NCBI RefSeq assembly: GCF_047730085.1
Contig: NZ_CP159830.1
Location: forward strand, 1,178,001 to 1,242,000
Source: Njordibacter sp937773555
GTDB taxonomy: Bacteria; Pseudomonadota; Gammaproteobacteria; Pseudomonadales; Balneatricaceae
Direction of reading: 5' to 3'
Length of the DNA stretch: 64,000 nucleotides
Below are positions 63,040 to 64,000 of the stretch, piece by piece. Position numbers and translations under genes: made by a program. The notes beneath the pieces are model-generated. The model saw only the letters and a list, made by a program, of their open reading frames with translations. It was not told the origin of the DNA and made no database searches. Position 1 is the stretch's first letter; each line of letters begins with the position of its first letter.

Positions 63040-63241
63040 GTTTAACGCTGAAGAAAAAGCTGATTTAATAGACTGATTACAGAATTATTGCGACACAGAA
63101 TTAGACCGAAAACTAGGCAGCTTTGAGGCCGAATTTTTAATGGATTTTATAAGCAAAACCATGGGGCCACTTTATTCCAATCGTGGTATCTACGACGCCC
63201 AAGCTCTATTATAGGAGCAACTGAATATGGTTGAGAATTAA
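63029..63241 (+). pseudogene. DUF2164 family protein, decayed by two in-frame stops
   Basis: Read from ATG 63029 (overlapping marR by 11 bp), the frame gives MSIKFNAEEKADLID, then TGA (63074-63076). It continues as LQNYCDTELDRKLGSFEAEF, MDFISKTMGPLYSNRG and YDAQALL, and meets TAG at 63212-63214. The frame finally stops with TAA at 63239-63241. DUF2164 proteins show the same ELD..LG.F.AEFL.DFI and G..YN.G..DA pattern at about 80 aa. No frameshift is needed. Two nonsense changes make it a pseudogene unless both are sequencing errors. Confidence 0.82.
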
Positions 63242-63274
63242 TTTGTCAGTTAGAAAAACACCACCAAAAAAATA

Positions 63275-63853
63275 CTAGTTTGCCCAGTGGTGGCTAATGT
63301 CATTAAATAATGGGTCATGAATGTTTAATTTTTTTAGGTAAGATAACGTATTGTTAAAATAATCGATATTACTACCTCGGCCGCCATGGGCTTGGCCTAT
63401 CATGCTGGCACACTGGGCGGTGTCAAAATCCACGTATTGTTTATGCTGCTTATCTGCAACAAAGGTAATGGCAGTCACTGTTCCATTATCAGTAGCTACT
63501 TGGCACTTATGTGGCTGGTAAAACATGGTTACCATTTCTCGTAACCACAAGTTTTTAAAATCTTCTTGTTTAGATGTTTTAGAAATACGAAATGCTACGC
63601 CTTCGCAATAGCCACCCTCTCGCAACGATAACACTAATCCAGGACACTCTTGAGTGCCTCGATGAACTGTAGACAATGAATTGAAACCTCTTTGTAAACC
63701 GTCAACTTTTCCTTGCCTACTCTCCACCACCTGCATTTCTGGGTTCCACAATAAAGACCCATAAGCAAAAACCCATAATTCCTCAGGCAAAGGGTTCTTT
63801 ACTAGGTAGCGATCTAGGGCGTGTAGGATTTGGTTCTTTGGGTAGGGTGCCAT
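63275..63853 (-). CDS. chaC: Gamma-glutamylcyclotransferase ChaC family
   Basis: ChaC degrades glutathione to 5-oxoproline and Cys-Gly. The 192-aa protein has the glycine-rich substrate loop VFAYGSLLWNPEM, the LSLREGGYCEGVAFRI stretch with the catalytic glutamate, and YVDFDTAQCASMIGQAHGGRGSNIDY near the end. AGGAAG lies just before the ATG. It is transcribed away from a conspicuous inverted repeat at 63870-63903. Confidence 0.9.
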   Translation of the reverse strand: MAPYPKNQILHALDRYLVKNPLPEELWVFAYGSLLWNPEMQVVESRQGKVDGLQRGFNSLSTVHRGTQECPGLVLSLREGGYCEGVAFRISKTSKQEDFKNLWLREMVTMFYQPHKCQVATDNGTVTAITFVADKQHKQYVDFDTAQCASMIGQAHGGRGSNIDYFNNTLSYLKKLNIHDPLFNDISHHWAN

Positions 63854-63869
63854 AACTCTTCCTGTATAT

Positions 63870-63903
63870 ACAAAGCTTGCTTCTTTATTGAAGCAGGCTT
63901 TGT
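63870..63903. terminator. Strong inverted repeat upstream of chaC
   Basis: ACAAAGCTTGCTTC (63870-63883) pairs with GAAGCAGGCTTTGT (63890-63903), a 14-bp stem with one G-U pair and loop TTTATT. It lies between the stop of the partial minus-strand gene at the right edge and the chaC start. It may terminate that gene, but no T tract follows, so a regulatory role is also possible. Confidence 0.5.
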
Positions 63904-63950
63904 GCTGTCATATCAAATGCGCGTTGCCAAGCCTTATTATTACTATGAAT

Positions 63951-64000
63951 TTAATTCCTAGCAACGTCGCCTTTTGCTGCAAACTCAGCAGCTTTTAATG
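63951..64000 (-). CDS. C-terminal end of an unidentified minus-strand gene (partial)
   Basis: On the minus strand an open frame enters from the right edge and encodes 15 residues (LKAAEFAAKGDVARN) before the TAA at 63951-63953. The sequence is plausible as a protein C-terminus upstream of the hairpin at 63870-63903, but is too short to name. Confidence 0.35.
   Translation of the reverse strand, partial: LKAAEFAAKGDVARN

Noticed and set aside
63029..63241. Stop-codon recoding in the DUF2164 gene
   Set aside because: Two different stop codons (TGA and TAG) in one small gene, and no SECIS-like or similar signal; pseudogenisation is simpler.

Overview
This 64 kb window is a stretch of chromosome from a gammaproteobacterium, probably a marine member of the broad Pseudomonadales/Cellvibrionales/Oceanospirillales group. 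The evidence is gene order: ccmFGHI, smc-zipA-ligA, scpA-scpB-rluB, proS-arsC-DUF2069, ruvC-ruvA-ruvB, tolQRAB-pal-cpoB-nadA, and M48 protease/tusA/perM/bcp/bamC are blocks known from that group. Base composition is moderately AT-rich by eye. Gene density is very high, with many 1-4 bp overlaps. I see no tRNA, rRNA, insertion sequence, prophage or CRISPR array.

Left part (1-36 kb) is mostly housekeeping and mostly on the + strand. It holds cytochrome c maturation (end of ccmF, ccmG, ccmH, ccmI), chromosome condensation and division (smc, zipA, scpA, scpB), the NAD-dependent DNA ligase, pgi, an H-NS-like protein on the minus strand, the PHP-domain exonuclease rnm and rluB. A minus-strand block follows: fieF, DUF2069, arsC, proS. 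Then come a zinc-ribbon protein, aspS, the RuvABC resolvasome, and the Tol-Pal envelope complex with cpoB and nadA. The block ends with a BepA-like metalloprotease, tusA, perM, bcp, bamC and a 2-hydroxyacid dehydrogenase.

The only long gene-free stretch is 36162-36638. It is AT-rich and carries a consensus DnaA box beside two near-matches, one of them inverted. Strand bias changes close to it.

Right part (36.6-64 kb) is a more accessory, metabolically mixed region. It has a copper chaperone, 5-formyl-THF cyclo-ligase, beta-carbonic anhydrase, a GMC oxidoreductase with an enolase-superfamily enzyme, and a kynurenine block (kynA, kynU) followed by a headless cysC remnant and cysQ, with a divergent LysR regulator. 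It continues with a long-form purC, an alphaproteobacterial-looking dapA, an NCS2 nucleobase transporter with a GntR regulator and a DNA methyltransferase-repair protein, an EamA exporter, an amine-oxidase-type flavoprotein with a divergent GlxA/AraC regulator, an aromatic aminotransferase, hydrolase, DUF808 protein, ABC exporter with an APH-fold kinase, MFS transporter, maleylacetoacetate isomerase, a MarR regulator and ChaC. One short gene (DUF2164 family, 63029-63241) is a pseudogene with two internal stops.

No defence island or clearly novel multi-gene system was found. The most noteworthy items are: a 42-copy, 15-bp repeat in tolA together with a stretched Pal linker in the same operon; the paired DnaA-box intergenic region; a CysC C-terminal half kept in a tight operon; the break-up of the dapA-bamC-purC locus with an alphaproteobacterial-type dapA; the enolase-superfamily/GMC pair of unknown substrate; and the decayed DUF2164 gene.
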